Source: Pseudoduganella aquatica (GTDB taxonomy: Bacteria; Pseudomonadota; Gammaproteobacteria; Burkholderiales; Burkholderiaceae_D). From it: a stretch of 64,000 bases of DNA. The stretch lies in assembly GCF_009857595.1 (NCBI RefSeq), contig NZ_WWCU01000004.1, positions 218,559-282,558 on the forward strand, in the 5' to 3' direction. Positions 16,166 to 26,700 of this stretch are shown here, piece by piece (position 1 is the first letter of the stretch; each line of letters opens with the position of its first letter). The notes below the pieces were generated by a model. The model ran no database searches. It was not told the origin of the DNA and saw only the letters and a list, made by a program, of their open reading frames with translations. The position numbers and the translations under genes were made by a program.

Positions 16166-17872
16166 ATGAGTATGAGCAGCGGTATCAACAGCATAGACGC
16201 CTTGGCCTATAGCAGCTGGAACAGTGTGCCGGGGACGGCGGTAACGCTGACCTACCAATTCCTGCAAAGCCCCCCGCGCGACGCCACCAGCGACGACGCC
16301 AAGGGTTTCCAGGCCATGTCGTTCGCCCAGCAGCAGGCCACGCGCGCGGCGCTGAACGCTTGGGCCAATGTGGCCAATGTGTCATTTGTCGAGGTGACCA
16401 GCGGCGGCCAGCTGCGCTTCGGCACCAACGACCAGAGTGCGGACAACAGCAGCGGCTATGCCTACCTGCCCGAACCCGGCGTGGCGGCAGTGGACCTGTA
16501 TCTGAACAACCGCGGCTACTACAACAGCGTATTTACCGCCGGGACCTTCGGCCCGGCCGTGCTGCTGCACGAGATTGGCCATACGCTGGGCCTCAAGCAC
16601 CCCGGCAACTACGATTCGGCGGGCAGCAGCGTGGACGGCCCCTTCCTGCCCACCGCCACCGACAACACCGACTATTCGGTGATGTCCTACCGCTACTCGT
16701 CGGCCTTCAACAACCGCTACGACACCACGCCCATGCTGTACGACATACAGGCTATCCAGTACCTGTACGGCGCGAACATGAGCTACCACACCGGCGACGA
16801 CGTGTATTCCTTCGGCAGCAGCCAGGCGCCGGTCTGCATCTGGGACGCGGGCGGCAACAATACCTTCGACTTTTCGGCCTGCTTCGGCGCCACCCAGATC
16901 GACCTGCACGCGGGCGCCTTCAGCGGCACCGGCAACGGCCTGGCCAATGTGTCCATCGCCTACAACGTAACGATACGCACAGTGGTGACCGGCGCCGGCG
17001 GCTCCACGGTCACGCTGAACGACGCGGGCAATGTCATGAAAGGCGGCAGCGGCGCGGACGTGGTGCGCGTGGGCGCGGGCGACGACATCATCAACACCGG
17101 CGACGGGATAGACACGGTGGTGTTCAGCGGGTTTTACGGCAATTACGCCATTGTCCGCACGGTGGACCAGGTGCGCGTGACAGGGCAGGGCACGGACTTG
17201 CTGTCCGGCGTGGAGGTGCTGCAGTTCGCCGACAAGCGCGTCAATGTGAGCGATCTGCTTCTGGCGGGCCAGGGCGGCCCCAGCAATGGCAACGACATCT
17301 TCACGGCCATGCCCGGCAATGAGTTCATCGACGGCGGCCTGGGGCTGGATACGCTGGTCTACAGCAGCGCGCGCGGCGCCTCCCAGATACGCGCGTCCGG
17401 CAAGGGCTACACGGTGACCGACGCCAGCGGCAGCGTGGATGTGCTGACCGGGGTTGAGCGCGTGCTGTTCAGCGACGGCGCCGTGGCGCTGGATATCGAC
17501 GGCGCGTCCGGCCAGATTTACCGGCTGTACCAGGGTGCGCTGAACCGCGCACCCGACAGCGCCGGGCAGGGTTACTGGACCTGGGCCATGGACCGTGGAC
17601 TGGCCCTGGTTTCCGCGGCAGCCTCCTTCGCGGGCAGCCCGGAGTTCATCAACCGCTACGGCGCCCTGGACGACACGCAATATGTCACCCTGCTGTACAA
17701 CAATGTGCTGCACCGAGCGCCGGACGATGCGGGCCTGGCCTGGCACGTGGGCGTGCTGCACACCGGCCTGTCGCGCGCTGCGGAGCTGCTGAATTTTTCG
17801 GAGTCGCCCGAGTTCCAGGCCAGCGTGGCCGCACTGGTAGGCAACGGCATCGAATACACCCCCTACGGCTAG
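16166..17872 (+). CDS. Serralysin-like M10 metalloprotease with RTX and DUF4214 regions
   Basis: 568 residues without a classical signal peptide. Residues about 15-210 form the metzincin domain: HEIGHTLGLKH at 135-145 supplies the three zinc His and the Glu, and SVMSY (Met173) is the Met-turn. A beta-roll follows with calcium-binding RTX-type repeats (GGSGADVVRVGAGDDIINTG, then NGNDIFTAMPGNEFIDGG). Residues about 450-555 form a DUF4214 domain (IYRLYQGALNRAPD and LLYNNVLHRAPDDAGLAWHV). RTX proteins leave by a type I exporter through a C-terminal signal; no exporter genes are adjacent. Its stop shares a CTAG with the converging gene. Confidence 0.9.
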   Translation: MSMSSGINSIDALAYSSWNSVPGTAVTLTYQFLQSPPRDATSDDAKGFQAMSFAQQQATRAALNAWANVANVSFVEVTSGGQLRFGTNDQSADNSSGYAYLPEPGVAAVDLYLNNRGYYNSVFTAGTFGPAVLLHEIGHTLGLKHPGNYDSAGSSVDGPFLPTATDNTDYSVMSYRYSSAFNNRYDTTPMLYDIQAIQYLYGANMSYHTGDDVYSFGSSQAPVCIWDAGGNNTFDFSACFGATQIDLHAGAFSGTGNGLANVSIAYNVTIRTVVTGAGGSTVTLNDAGNVMKGGSGADVVRVGAGDDIINTGDGIDTVVFSGFYGNYAIVRTVDQVRVTGQGTDLLSGVEVLQFADKRVNVSDLLLAGQGGPSNGNDIFTAMPGNEFIDGGLGLDTLVYSSARGASQIRASGKGYTVTDASGSVDVLTGVERVLFSDGAVALDIDGASGQIYRLYQGALNRAPDSAGQGYWTWAMDRGLALVSAAASFAGSPEFINRYGALDDTQYVTLLYNNVLHRAPDDAGLAWHVGVLHTGLSRAAELLNFSESPEFQASVAALVGNGIEYTPYG

Positions 17873-18858
17873 CCGTCCTGGACCTCCTGCGTGAGGCTGA
17901 TGCGGTTGCGGCCCATGTGCTTGGCGCGGTACAGCGCGGCGTCCGCCGTGGCCACCAGCTGGGAGCTGTCGTTTTCCGGCGCGGGCAGGGCGGTTGCCGC
18001 GCCTATGCTGACGGTAACGAACTGCTTGCCCGAACCCAGGTTGGGCAGCTGTAATTGCTCCACGCGGCAGCGTATGCGTTCGGCCACGATGGCCGCGCCC
18101 TTGAGCGACTGGTTGGGCAGGATCACCGCGAATTCCTCGCCGCCGTAGCGCGCCACCAGGTCGTTGGCGCGCATTTCGCTGGCCACCGCCGTGGCGATGC
18201 GCTGCAGGCATTCGTCGCCGCCCAGGTGGCCGTAGGCATCGTTGTACTGCTTGAAGTTGTCCACGTCTACCATCAGCAGCGACAGCGGCTGCTGCTGGCG
18301 CAGGGCGCGCTGCCATTCCGCTTGCAGGGTGCTGTCGAAACAGCGCCGGTTCGCCAGGCCGGTCAGGCCGTCGCGCGTGGCCAGCTGCTCCAGCGCGATC
18401 TGGGCCTTCTTTTCGTCGGTCAGGTCGCGCAGGGTTTCCACCACCGCGACCAGGGCGCCGTCGCTGTCGCGGACCGCGCTGGCGTCCACCGCCAGGTAGC
18501 GGCGCCGGCCCAGGCGCGGCATATCGCACCAGTTTTCGGCCGTCAGGCTTTCCGCGTCTTCGGCGCGGCGTACGTGGCGGTCGTAGAGCTGGGGCGCGTC
18601 GCTGCTGCGGCCCTGCACCACCAGGTCGGCCAGCGTGGGGCGCGGCAGATGGTAGAAACTGCGCCAATGGTCGGCCGTGCCCAGCACTTCGCTGGCCGGC
18701 ACCCCGGTCAGGCGCTCGCAGGCCCGGTTCCAGATCAGCACCCGCCCGTGCAGGTCCAGTACAAAAGTGGGGATCACCAGCAGTTCCATCAGCTTGAGCG
18801 CCAGGCCTTGATGGGGGCCGGCCTGGGCCGGGTCGAACAGAGGCAGAACCTGTGCCAT
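17869..18858 (-). CDS. PAS-GGDEF diguanylate cyclase
   Basis: 329 residues from the ATG at 18858, with AAGGA about six bases upstream. A PAS domain (about 20-145, VIPTFVLDLHGRVLIWNRAC) precedes a GGDEF domain (about 160-325). The active site is GGEEF (239-243), the metal/substrate segment MVDVDNFKQYNDAYGH is intact, and the inhibitory product site RxxD (RAND, 230-233) sits the correct five residues upstream. It should therefore make c-di-GMP from GTP and be feedback inhibited. Cytoplasmic. It follows a NarX-type kinase gene by 46 bases, so the two are probably co-expressed. Confidence 0.93.
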   Translation of the reverse strand: MAQVLPLFDPAQAGPHQGLALKLMELLVIPTFVLDLHGRVLIWNRACERLTGVPASEVLGTADHWRSFYHLPRPTLADLVVQGRSSDAPQLYDRHVRRAEDAESLTAENWCDMPRLGRRRYLAVDASAVRDSDGALVAVVETLRDLTDEKKAQIALEQLATRDGLTGLANRRCFDSTLQAEWQRALRQQQPLSLLMVDVDNFKQYNDAYGHLGGDECLQRIATAVASEMRANDLVARYGGEEFAVILPNQSLKGAAIVAERIRCRVEQLQLPNLGSGKQFVTVSIGAATALPAPENDSSQLVATADAALYRAKHMGRNRISLTQEVQDG

Positions 18859-18904
18859 ACGATTCCTTATATTTGTTGCGTTTGGTTCATTGTGCGGCGG
18901 CAGC

Positions 18905-19681
18905 TCAGCGCCTTGCTTGATGCGGAACAAAGGATGGCTGATTGGCGGCAACAGGGGCGGTGGGAAGGGAGATGGTGAGCGCCGTGCCCCGGCCGGGCGT
19001 GCTGGCCAGTACGAAGCAGCCGCCGGCGGCGGCCACACGGTGTTCGATGCCGAGCAGGCCACAGCCCTGGCGCGGCGGACCGTCGCGCATGCCTACGCCG
19101 TTGTCGCGCACCGTCATGCTCAATTCGTCGGCGGTGCGGCACAGGGCGATGCGCACTTCGGTGGCGCTGGCGTGCCGCGCGATATTGGACAGCGATTCCT
19201 GCAGCACGCGGAACAGCGTGGCGTCTGCCGCGCAGGCCGCGTCGCTGCCGTATTGCGCCGCTTCGAGCTGGTACTGGATGCCATTGATGCGCGAGAACTC
19301 CGTCAATTGCCGTTCCACCGCGCAGCGCAGGCCGTGCTCCAGGCCCACCGGCCGCAGGCCATTGATAATGCCGCGCATGGAGCGCACGGCGGCGTCGGTG
19401 TGGCTGAGCAGGGTGGCGAGGTGCACCCGTGCCGAGGGCGGCATGCCGGGGAAGCTTTGCAGGGCGCCCAGCTCGATCTTCAGGGTCAGCAGGTTCTGGC
19501 CCAGGTCGTCATGGATATCGCCGGCGATGCGTTGGCGCTCCTCGTGCAGCACGCGGGGATGGCAGGCGCGGGCCGCCTCCAGCGCGCGCTGCAATCTGCT
19601 GCAGCGCCACAGCAAGGCCAGCGACAGCGCCGCCAGAAGCACGGAGCAGCCGGACAGGATATCAACGTGGAATGCGGTCAT
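18905..19681 (-). CDS. NarX/LiaS-type sensor histidine kinase
   Basis: 258 residues. One membrane segment at about 8-27 with almost no periplasmic part. A HisKA_3 dimerisation helix has the phosphoacceptor His57 in ERQRIAGDIHDDLGQN. The ATPase domain has VLQESLSNIARHA (N box), VRDNGVGM (G1) and GCGLLGIEHRV (G2). Kinases of this class pair with LuxR/NarL-type regulators, but none is adjacent; the next gene on the strand is the diguanylate cyclase. It is divergent from queE across 170 bases. Confidence 0.9.
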   Translation of the reverse strand: MTAFHVDILSGCSVLLAALSLALLWRCSRLQRALEAARACHPRVLHEERQRIAGDIHDDLGQNLLTLKIELGALQSFPGMPPSARVHLATLLSHTDAAVRSMRGIINGLRPVGLEHGLRCAVERQLTEFSRINGIQYQLEAAQYGSDAACAADATLFRVLQESLSNIARHASATEVRIALCRTADELSMTVRDNGVGMRDGPPRQGCGLLGIEHRVAAAGGCFVLASTPGRGTALTISLPTAPVAANQPSFVPHQARR

Positions 19682-19818
19682 GGAGGCCTCCGGCTGTCGT
19701 AACAGCTGTCAACATATCCCGGAAGCAATATGCGCACTTTGCTAAATATCAAACTGTTAAGCGGCTTGCACATATGCCTGACAGTTTCGCCACACTATAT
19801 GACCGCGCCGCTTTGCGC

Positions 19819-19824
19819 TATAAT
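19819..19824 (+). promoter_or_regulatory. Candidate -10 element for the queE operon
   Basis: A perfect TATAAT lies 27 bases before the GTG start at 19852. A good -35 is not visible (the best 17-bp spacing gives TATATG). A start site near 19831 would give a leader of about 20 bases, too short for a riboswitch. This also argues against the alternative TTG start at 19831. Confidence 0.42.
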
Positions 19825-19851
19825 TGAAGGTTGACTATTGGGTTAATCATC

Positions 19852-20487
19852 GTGACTTACAGCATCAAAGAGATTTTCTACACCTTGCAAGGCGAGGGCG
19901 CCCACGCCGGACGTCCTGCCGTGTTCTGCCGCTTTGCGGGCTGCAATCTGTGGACCGGCCGCGAGAGCGACCGCGCCACGGCGGTCTGCCAGTTCTGCGA
20001 CACCGACTTTGTGGGCACGGACGGCGAGGGCGGCGGCAAGTTCGCCACGCCGCAGGCCCTGGCCGAGGTGATCAACAGCCTGTGGCCTGAGACCTACCCT
20101 GCCAGCAAATACGTGGTGTTCACCGGCGGCGAGCCGCTGCTGCAGCTGGATACGGCCCTGATCGCCGCGATGCACGAGGTGGGCTTCGAGATTGCGATTG
20201 AGACCAATGGCACCCTGCCGGTACCGGAAGGCGTGGACTGGGTCTGCGTGAGCCCCAAGATGGGCTCCACGCTGGCGGTCCACAAGGGCAATGAAATCAA
20301 GGTGGTGATCCCGCAAAAGGATCAGGACCTGTCCGCCTACGAAGGCCTGGATTTCGAGAACTTCTTCGTGCAGCCGATGGACGGCCCGCTGGCCGAGTTC
20401 AACACCACCCTGGCGATCGAAACCTGCAAGCGCAATCCGAAATGGAAGCTGAGCCTGCAAACCCATAAACTGCTGCAAATACCTTAA
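19852..20487 (+). CDS. queE: 7-carboxy-7-deazaguanine synthase
   Basis: 211 residues from a GTG at 19852 (VTYSIKEIFYTLQGEG); a TTG at 19831 is an alternative. QueE is a radical-SAM enzyme that converts 6-carboxytetrahydropterin to 7-carboxy-7-deazaguanine in queuosine synthesis. The substrate/cluster region GEGAHAGRPAVFCRFAGCNL continues into the second part of a longer-spaced Cys motif (AVCQFCDTDF), as expected for the atypical QueE CX14CX2C cluster site. FTGGEPLLQLD is the SAM-contacting GGE motif. It is the first gene of queE-queD-tadA. Confidence 0.93.
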   Translation: MTYSIKEIFYTLQGEGAHAGRPAVFCRFAGCNLWTGRESDRATAVCQFCDTDFVGTDGEGGGKFATPQALAEVINSLWPETYPASKYVVFTGGEPLLQLDTALIAAMHEVGFEIAIETNGTLPVPEGVDWVCVSPKMGSTLAVHKGNEIKVVIPQKDQDLSAYEGLDFENFFVQPMDGPLAEFNTTLAIETCKRNPKWKLSLQTHKLLQIP

Positions 20488-20496
20488 GTTATTACT

Positions 20497-21454
<958 letters not shown>

Positions 21455-21548
21455 ACGCCACTCTCTCCATTCGTGTTCGCCTGCTGCTGTGGGTTGGTGC
21501 TATGCTGATGCAAACAGCAACAGGCATTACCTGTAAGCAGGAGATTCA

Positions 21549-22361
21549 ATGCGGTCCCCCAAACAAATAGAAGATGAGGGCGCGCCCGGCGTTGTGCGCC
21601 TGGCCCTGGAGCTGCGCGCACCCTGGGAGCTGGGTGCGGCTTTGGCGGCTTACCCCTTCGCCCGCCTGGCTCCCTCTGGCGACGGCCATCCCGTCATGGT
21701 ATTCCCCGGCCTGGCTGCAGGCGACACCACCACCATTGTTTTGCGGCGCTTCCTCAGCGAGCGTGGCTACGACACCTACGCATGGGAGCAGGGCCTGAAC
21801 TTCGGCCCCAAGCCCGGCGTGCTGGAAGCGTGCATCGCGCGCATCGAAGAAATCCACGCGCGCACCGGCCGCACCGTCAGCCTGGTGGGCTGGAGCCTGG
21901 GCGGCGTGTATGCGCGCGAAATTGCAAAGATGCTGCCCGATAAAGTGCGCGTGGTCGTCACGCTGGGATCGCCGTTTACCGGCAGCCCCAAGGCTACCAA
22001 TGCCTGGCGCGTGTACCAGCTGGTATCGGGCGAGAAGGAAATCGACTCGGCGCGTTTCGCCATGCTCAAGCAGCGGCCAGCGGTGCCCACCACCTCCATC
22101 TTCAGCCGCACCGATGGCGTGGTGGCCTGGCAGTGCAGCATGGAGGAGGAGACTGCCAGCTCCGAGAACATCGAAGTGCACGCCAGCCATGTCGGCATGG
22201 GCGCCAATCCCACCGCGCTGTTCGCCGTCGCCGACAGGCTGGCGCAGCCCGAAGGACAGTGGCGCCGTTTCGATCACGTGGCCCACACGGGCATCAAGAA
22301 GCTGCTCTATCTCGATCCCCAGCGGACGCCGTTTTTCCAAAACCTTTTTGGATGGTACTAA
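21549..22361 (+). CDS. Alpha/beta hydrolase (lipase/esterase-like)
   Basis: 270 residues, with GGAG upstream in AAGCAGGAGATTCA. The nucleophile elbow is GWSLGG, the oxyanion region VMVFPGLAAGD, and a late His in HASHVGMGANP completes a likely triad, with Asp in FSRTDGVVAW. No signal peptide, so cytoplasmic. It resembles PGAP1-like esterases and PHA-depolymerase-like hydrolases. The next hydrolase gene starts two bases after its stop. Substrate unknown. Confidence 0.82.
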   Translation: MRSPKQIEDEGAPGVVRLALELRAPWELGAALAAYPFARLAPSGDGHPVMVFPGLAAGDTTTIVLRRFLSERGYDTYAWEQGLNFGPKPGVLEACIARIEEIHARTGRTVSLVGWSLGGVYAREIAKMLPDKVRVVVTLGSPFTGSPKATNAWRVYQLVSGEKEIDSARFAMLKQRPAVPTTSIFSRTDGVVAWQCSMEEETASSENIEVHASHVGMGANPTALFAVADRLAQPEGQWRRFDHVAHTGIKKLLYLDPQRTPFFQNLFGWY

Positions 22362-22363
22362 TC

Positions 22364-23275
22364 ATGCCCACCGCCCTCGCCAACGGAATCAGCATTGCGT
22401 ATGAAACCAGCGGTGATACGGCGGGGCCGCCGGTGTTGCTGATCATGGGCCTGGGCATGCAGCTGATTTCGTGGCCGCAGGAGTTTGTCGACGGGCTGGT
22501 GGAGCGCGGCTGCCATGTGATCCGCTTTGATAACCGGGACAGCGGGCTGTCCACCAAGTTCGACGGCGCGGGCGTGCCGAATCTGCCGCTGTCCTATTTG
22601 AAGAACATCGTAGGCTGGCCGCTACGCCCAGCCTACACGCTGGACGACATGGCCGACGACGCGCACGGCTTGCTGGACCATCTGAAGATTCCGCAGGCGC
22701 ATGTGATCGGCGTATCCATGGGCGGCATGATTGCGCAGCTGTTCGCGGCGCGGCACGCGCGGCGCACCTTGAGCCTCACTTCCATCATGTCCAGCAGCGG
22801 CAGGCGCAGTTTGCCGGGGCCGACGCGGGCGGCGCGCAAATCGCTGCTCACGCCGGCGCCGGAGGGCGGCAGCCGCGAGGAGCTGGTGCAGCACTTGGTG
22901 GATACCTTCCGCGTGATCGGTAGCCCCGGATTTCCCATGCCCGAGCATGATTTGCGGGCGCGCATAGGCCGCACGCTGGACCGCTGCGTATATCCGGCCG
23001 GCGTGGCGCGGCAACTGGTGGCGATCGCCGCCAATGGCGACCGCAGTCCGCTGCTCCAGCAGATCCGCAAGCCTGCGCTGGTGATACACGGCGCCGACGA
23101 CCCGCTGGTGCCGGTGGATTGCGGCATCGACACCGCCAGCCAGATCGCCGGTGCGGACCTGCACATCATCGAAGGCATGGGCCACGACCTGCCGCCCCAG
23201 CTGATAGGGCGGCTGCTCGCCTTGATCGATCCGCACGTGCAGGGTAAGATGGCCCGGCATTCCCAGGCTGCCTGA
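22364..23275 (+). CDS. Alpha/beta hydrolase (RdmC/carboxylesterase-like)
   Basis: 303 residues from the ATG at 22364, with GGATGG as a weak site; an in-frame ATG at 22352 is possible. The triad is visible: Ser in GVSMGG, Asp in GADDPLVPVD and His in GMGHDLPPQL. The early motif RFDNRDSGLST is typical of the aclacinomycin methylesterase-like and haloperoxidase-like branch. It is not a close copy of the preceding hydrolase. Substrate unknown. Follows the first hydrolase with a two-base gap, so they are co-expressed. Confidence 0.85.
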   Translation: MPTALANGISIAYETSGDTAGPPVLLIMGLGMQLISWPQEFVDGLVERGCHVIRFDNRDSGLSTKFDGAGVPNLPLSYLKNIVGWPLRPAYTLDDMADDAHGLLDHLKIPQAHVIGVSMGGMIAQLFAARHARRTLSLTSIMSSSGRRSLPGPTRAARKSLLTPAPEGGSREELVQHLVDTFRVIGSPGFPMPEHDLRARIGRTLDRCVYPAGVARQLVAIAANGDRSPLLQQIRKPALVIHGADDPLVPVDCGIDTASQIAGADLHIIEGMGHDLPPQLIGRLLALIDPHVQGKMARHSQAA

Positions 23276-23308
23276 ACGCCCGGGTGCGTCACCTTGGGTT
23301 GAGCGGAT

Positions 23309-24253
23309 TTGAGTACTTCAAAAATGGGGAAGGGCGTGGGCATCGCAATCGCTGCGCCGGGCGGCTACGCGCTGGACGAAGAGGCGCTGGCGCGCGGCAT
23401 CGCGCGCATGGAGGCGCAGGGTTTCGTGGTCCACAATTACTACGAGCCGGAGCTGAAGCACCAGCGTTTCGGCGGCACCGACGAGGCGCGCCTGGCGCAG
23501 CTCAACGCGGCGGCGGCCGACCCGCAGGTGCAGGTGGTGATGGCGCTGCGCGGCTCCTACGGCATCAGCCGCATCCTGCCGCAGATCGATTTCGGGGCCA
23601 TGGCGGACAGCGGCAAGCTGTTTGTCGGCTACAGCGATTTCACCGCTTTCCATATGGGTTTGCTGCAGGCCACGGGCCGCATCAGCTTCGCCGGTCCGAT
23701 GATCTGCGACGATTTCATCCGCGACGAGCCGGTGGACTACACGCTCAACCAGCTGTGGGACTGCCTGCGCGGCCCGGTCCATAGCGTGCATGGGAGCGGG
23801 GGCGGCAATCCCAAGGTGGATTTGCAGGGCACGCTGTGGGGCGGTAATCTGGCCATGCTGGTGCATCTGCTCGGCACGCCGTATTTCCCTCAGATTGACG
23901 GCGGCATCCTGTTCGTGGAGGACATCAACGAGCACCCATACCGCATCGAGCGCATGCTGCTGCAGCTGCTGCACGCAGGAGTGCTGGACCGGCAGAAGGC
24001 GCTGGTGCTGGGCGACGTGTCCGGCTACCGCCTGGCGGCCTTCGACAACGGCTACGATTTCGACGCCATGCTGGCCTACGTCCGCTCGCGGCTGTCCATC
24101 CCGGTGCTGACCGGGCTGCCGTTCGGCCACATCAAGGAGCGCTGCACCCTGCCTTTCGGCGCGCGGGCGCATCTGGCATCGGACAGCGCCGCCGCTGATG
24201 CTGGCAGCTTTACCCTGACGGCCAGCGGCTACCCGACCCTGGCGCCTGCCTGA
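23309..24253 (+). CDS. ldcA: LD-carboxypeptidase (muramoyltetrapeptide carboxypeptidase)
   Basis: 314 residues from a TTG at 23309; an ATG at 23324 would drop five residues and is equally possible. The S66 family cleaves the terminal D-Ala from muropeptide tetrapeptides during cell-wall recycling in the cytoplasm. The triad is conserved: Ser109 in GYSD, Glu204 in LFVEDINEHP and His274 in PFGHIKERC, spaced as in the Pseudomonas enzyme. The usual RGGYG loop is RGSYG here. It lies 33 bases after the second hydrolase gene. Confidence 0.92.
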   Translation: MSTSKMGKGVGIAIAAPGGYALDEEALARGIARMEAQGFVVHNYYEPELKHQRFGGTDEARLAQLNAAAADPQVQVVMALRGSYGISRILPQIDFGAMADSGKLFVGYSDFTAFHMGLLQATGRISFAGPMICDDFIRDEPVDYTLNQLWDCLRGPVHSVHGSGGGNPKVDLQGTLWGGNLAMLVHLLGTPYFPQIDGGILFVEDINEHPYRIERMLLQLLHAGVLDRQKALVLGDVSGYRLAAFDNGYDFDAMLAYVRSRLSIPVLTGLPFGHIKERCTLPFGARAHLASDSAAADAGSFTLTASGYPTLAPA

Positions 24254-24326
24254 CGATTGAGCAAGCGCAAAGCGCCGGGCGGGTAGCAGGGGGATACTGA
24301 CAATTCCCCGTACTCCGCCTGGAGCG

Positions 24327-24917
24327 ATGATGAACTCGAACGACCAGCCCCCATCCCCGGGCTCGCTTGACTTCCAGCCGCGCCGTGCCAATGATAAAGC
24401 CATGCTCTCGCGACTTGCAAATGTGGAAAAGAATCTCCCCGTGGTCAAGACCACGGTTGAGGTGATTCGTTCCAACTATGTGACCAAGGGAGACTTGGCA
24501 ATTGAGGTTGGCAAGGTCAACGACAGAATTGCCATGGTCAACGAAAACATGGCGCGTGAATTTTCCAATGTGCATGAGAAAATTGCCAAGGTTAGCGAAA
24601 ACATGGCCCGCGAATTTGCCAATGTTCACGAGAAGATCGCCAAGACTAACGAGACTATGGTGCGGGAGTTTAGCAAGGCCAACGATTTCTCCGTGCGAGA
24701 GTTTAGCAAGATTAACGAGATCTCCGTGCGGGAGTTCAGCAAGGTCAACGAGTTCACGGTACGTGAAACCGCCAAAGCCAATGAAAACACGAGCAACTTG
24801 AGAGCTGAGATGCACGGTGAGTTCACACGCTATACCCGGCGCGTCATAGGCGCGATGATAGTCATTTGCAGCTCGCTAACGGCGGCTGTGTATTTCATCG
24901 CCAGAAACGTGCACTGA
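24327..24917 (+). CDS. Coiled-coil repeat protein with C-terminal membrane anchor
   Basis: 196 residues, GGAG nine bases before the ATG. After a Pro-rich head (about 1-20) the whole middle is helical, first with two 18-residue units (V-x-E-N-M-A-R-E-F-x-N-V-H-E-K-I-A-K) and then with four 11-residue units of the form V-R-E-F-S-K-x-N-E-x-x. An 11-residue period favours a hendecad, weakly right-handed coiled coil. The last 25 residues form a single membrane helix (VIGAMIVICSSLTAAVYFIA). The design parallels the protein at 148-1050, but the repeat sequences are unrelated. Function unknown. Confidence 0.75.
   Translation: MMNSNDQPPSPGSLDFQPRRANDKAMLSRLANVEKNLPVVKTTVEVIRSNYVTKGDLAIEVGKVNDRIAMVNENMAREFSNVHEKIAKVSENMAREFANVHEKIAKTNETMVREFSKANDFSVREFSKINEISVREFSKVNEFTVRETAKANENTSNLRAEMHGEFTRYTRRVIGAMIVICSSLTAAVYFIARNVH
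24537..24791. repeat. In-frame coding repeats of two periods
   Basis: Two 54-bp units (24537-24590 and 24591-24644) are followed, after a short joint, by four 33-bp units starting at 24660, 24693, 24726 and 24759. The copies are diverged at the DNA level but keep the protein pattern, so selection on the coiled coil is likely. Confidence 0.75.
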
Positions 24918-24925
24918 GCGTTTGG

Positions 24926-24954
24926 CTGACGCTGTGGCCATAGGGTGGTAAAAT
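24926..24954 (+). promoter_or_regulatory. Candidate sigma-70 promoter for ybiT
   Basis: CTGACG (24926-24931) and TAAAAT (24949-24954) are separated by 17 bases and lie 38 bases before the GTG of ybiT. They match the consensus at 4/6 and 5/6 positions. Confidence 0.42.
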
Positions 24955-24992
24955 GCGAGGTTGTGAATTTACCGCTTTAAGGGCCTTCAGAC

Positions 24993-26594
<1,602 letters not shown>

Positions 26595-26603
26595 TTGCCC
26601 CAT

Positions 26604-26644
26604 CTGCCCGGCCACTGCTTTCGAGCGGCGCCGGGCAGTTTTTT
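26604..26644 (+). terminator. Intrinsic terminator of ybiT
   Basis: A perfect 9-bp stem (CTGCCCGGC at 26604-26612 with GCCGGGCAG at 26630-26638) is followed directly by six T residues (26639-26644), ten bases after the stop. Confidence 0.9.
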
Positions 26645-26700
26645 ATTGTATGTGCGATAGTGTCGTCATTGTCGCCATCACGTCATCACCTCTAAGTATC

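Noticed and set aside
16382..18667. 761-codon minus-strand frame spanning the protease and cyclase genes
   Set aside because: It crosses two well-supported genes on different strands and has no domain content.
19682..19851. preQ1 riboswitch upstream of queE
   Set aside because: The apparent -10 leaves a leader of only about 20 bases, and I saw no preQ1-type hairpin with an A-rich tail.
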